Source: a bacterium (lineage in GTDB: Bacteria; Dependentiae; Babeliae; Babeliales; RVW-14). From it: DNA of 6,156 nucleotides. The notes under the pieces are model-generated. The model did not search any database. It was not told where the DNA came from and worked only from the letters and a program-made list of their open reading frames with translations. Both the position numbers and the translations under genes were made by a program. The DNA lies in assembly GCA_010027825.1 (NCBI GenBank), contig RGUK01000092.1:1-6156 (forward strand), given 5' to 3'. Each line of letters opens with the position of its first letter. Within the stretch, counting starts at the first letter, position 1. This document shows, in pieces, positions 5,880 to 6,156 of this stretch.

Positions 5880-6156
5880 ACGGTTTTATAGTTGTACTCC
5901 CAGACGGAGAAGAAATTGAAGTTGATGCTAAAGACAACCAAGAGGCATCTTCAATAGCAAAGAAGTACCTTCAAAAAAAGACTCAGAAACAGGAAGCAGA
6001 GAAAACCCAAAAGAGTCAAGGTAACTTCCAAACAGCCGTTATGAAGACTGGTGCAGACTTTGTTGAGGCAGCGGCTTCAATTCCAGATATTGTTACAGGG
6101 GTTGCGTCTGCCGCACAACAAATTTCTGGTCCGGGAATGGTTCGTGGTGTCGTTGA
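5876..6156 (+). CDS. N-terminus of a third, probably large ejection / internal virion protein (partial)
   Basis: ATG 5876 overlaps the previous stop as ATGA, so translation is probably coupled; only a weak purine stretch (GACGGGAA) precedes it. The 93 visible residues run off the window. Residues 4-32 (FIVVLPDGEEIEVDA, then a helix NQEASSIAKKYL) form a beta-hairpin-plus-helix module like the 'PDG..ievdA...eeA..ia..y' start common in large internal proteins of podoviruses. Residues 33-50 are a Lys/Gln/Glu linker. Residues 51-93 (FVEAAASIPDIVTGVASAA...) form an amphipathic Ala-rich helix pair of the kind found in long phage polyproteins and ejection proteins. The order small-medium-third follows the P22 ejection set. 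A lytic transglycosylase or other enzyme domain could lie further downstream but cannot be seen here. Confidence 0.65.
   Translation, partial: MNGFIVVLPDGEEIEVDAKDNQEASSIAKKYLQKKTQKQEAEKTQKSQGNFQTAVMKTGADFVEAAASIPDIVTGVASAAQQISGPGMVRGVV

Noticed and set aside
1..6156. tRNA genes, CRISPR arrays, insertion sequences, integration or defence genes
   Set aside because: I looked for cloverleaf arms, regular repeats, transposase or integrase motifs and found none; coding density leaves no room of more than about 55 bp between genes.

Overview
This window looks like part of the late structural (virion) module of a tailed double-stranded DNA phage or prophage of podovirus type, probably infecting a Gram-negative bacterium. 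The reasons are the dense one-strand packing of genes, strong Shine-Dalgarno (SD) sites, and the gene order: capsid end, small head-associated protein, fibre-like protein, head-tail adaptor, tail nozzle, then a row of helical Ala/Gln-rich proteins in the place of ejection (internal virion) proteins. Host and phage genus cannot be fixed from the sequence. There are no lysogeny, replication, defence, tRNA or mobile-element genes in the window.

Layout: bases 1-122 are the 3' end of a gene, most likely the major capsid protein, ending in tandem stops TAA TAG. A strong intrinsic terminator follows (134-166). Everything else is one continuous + strand block: a 115/113-aa small protein (174 or 180-521) with a motif reminiscent of a zinc-ribbon-like head-associated family but with no cysteines; a 205-aa fibre-like protein (524-1141) with a 12-unit pentapeptide repeat and a beta-rich C-terminal domain; a 237-aa adaptor-like protein (1149-1862); a 677-aa nozzle-like beta-propeller protein (1863-3896); a 211-aa protein (GTG 3896-4531), a 453-aa protein (ATG 4518-5879) and the N-terminus of a third (5876 to the window end), which together look like an ejection-protein cassette.

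How the parts would work together (inference from the podovirus plan): the adaptor docks under the portal, the nozzle closes the tail channel, the fibre-like protein decorates the head or neck, and the last three proteins are packed inside the particle and released on infection to carry the DNA across the envelope. Intergenic gaps are 0-7 nt or overlaps (1, 14 and 4 nt), so translation of the block is probably coupled. The terminator after the capsid gene would lower transcription of the minor structural genes relative to the capsid. A weak sigma70-like promoter overlaps the terminator and could start a leaderless message at ATG 180.

There is no clear sign of a wholly new system. The best leads are the exact pentapeptide repeat protein, the terminator/promoter overlap with a gene lacking an SD site, the Ser/Thr/Gly-rich insert in the nozzle protein, and the unassigned cysteine-free ejection-like proteins.
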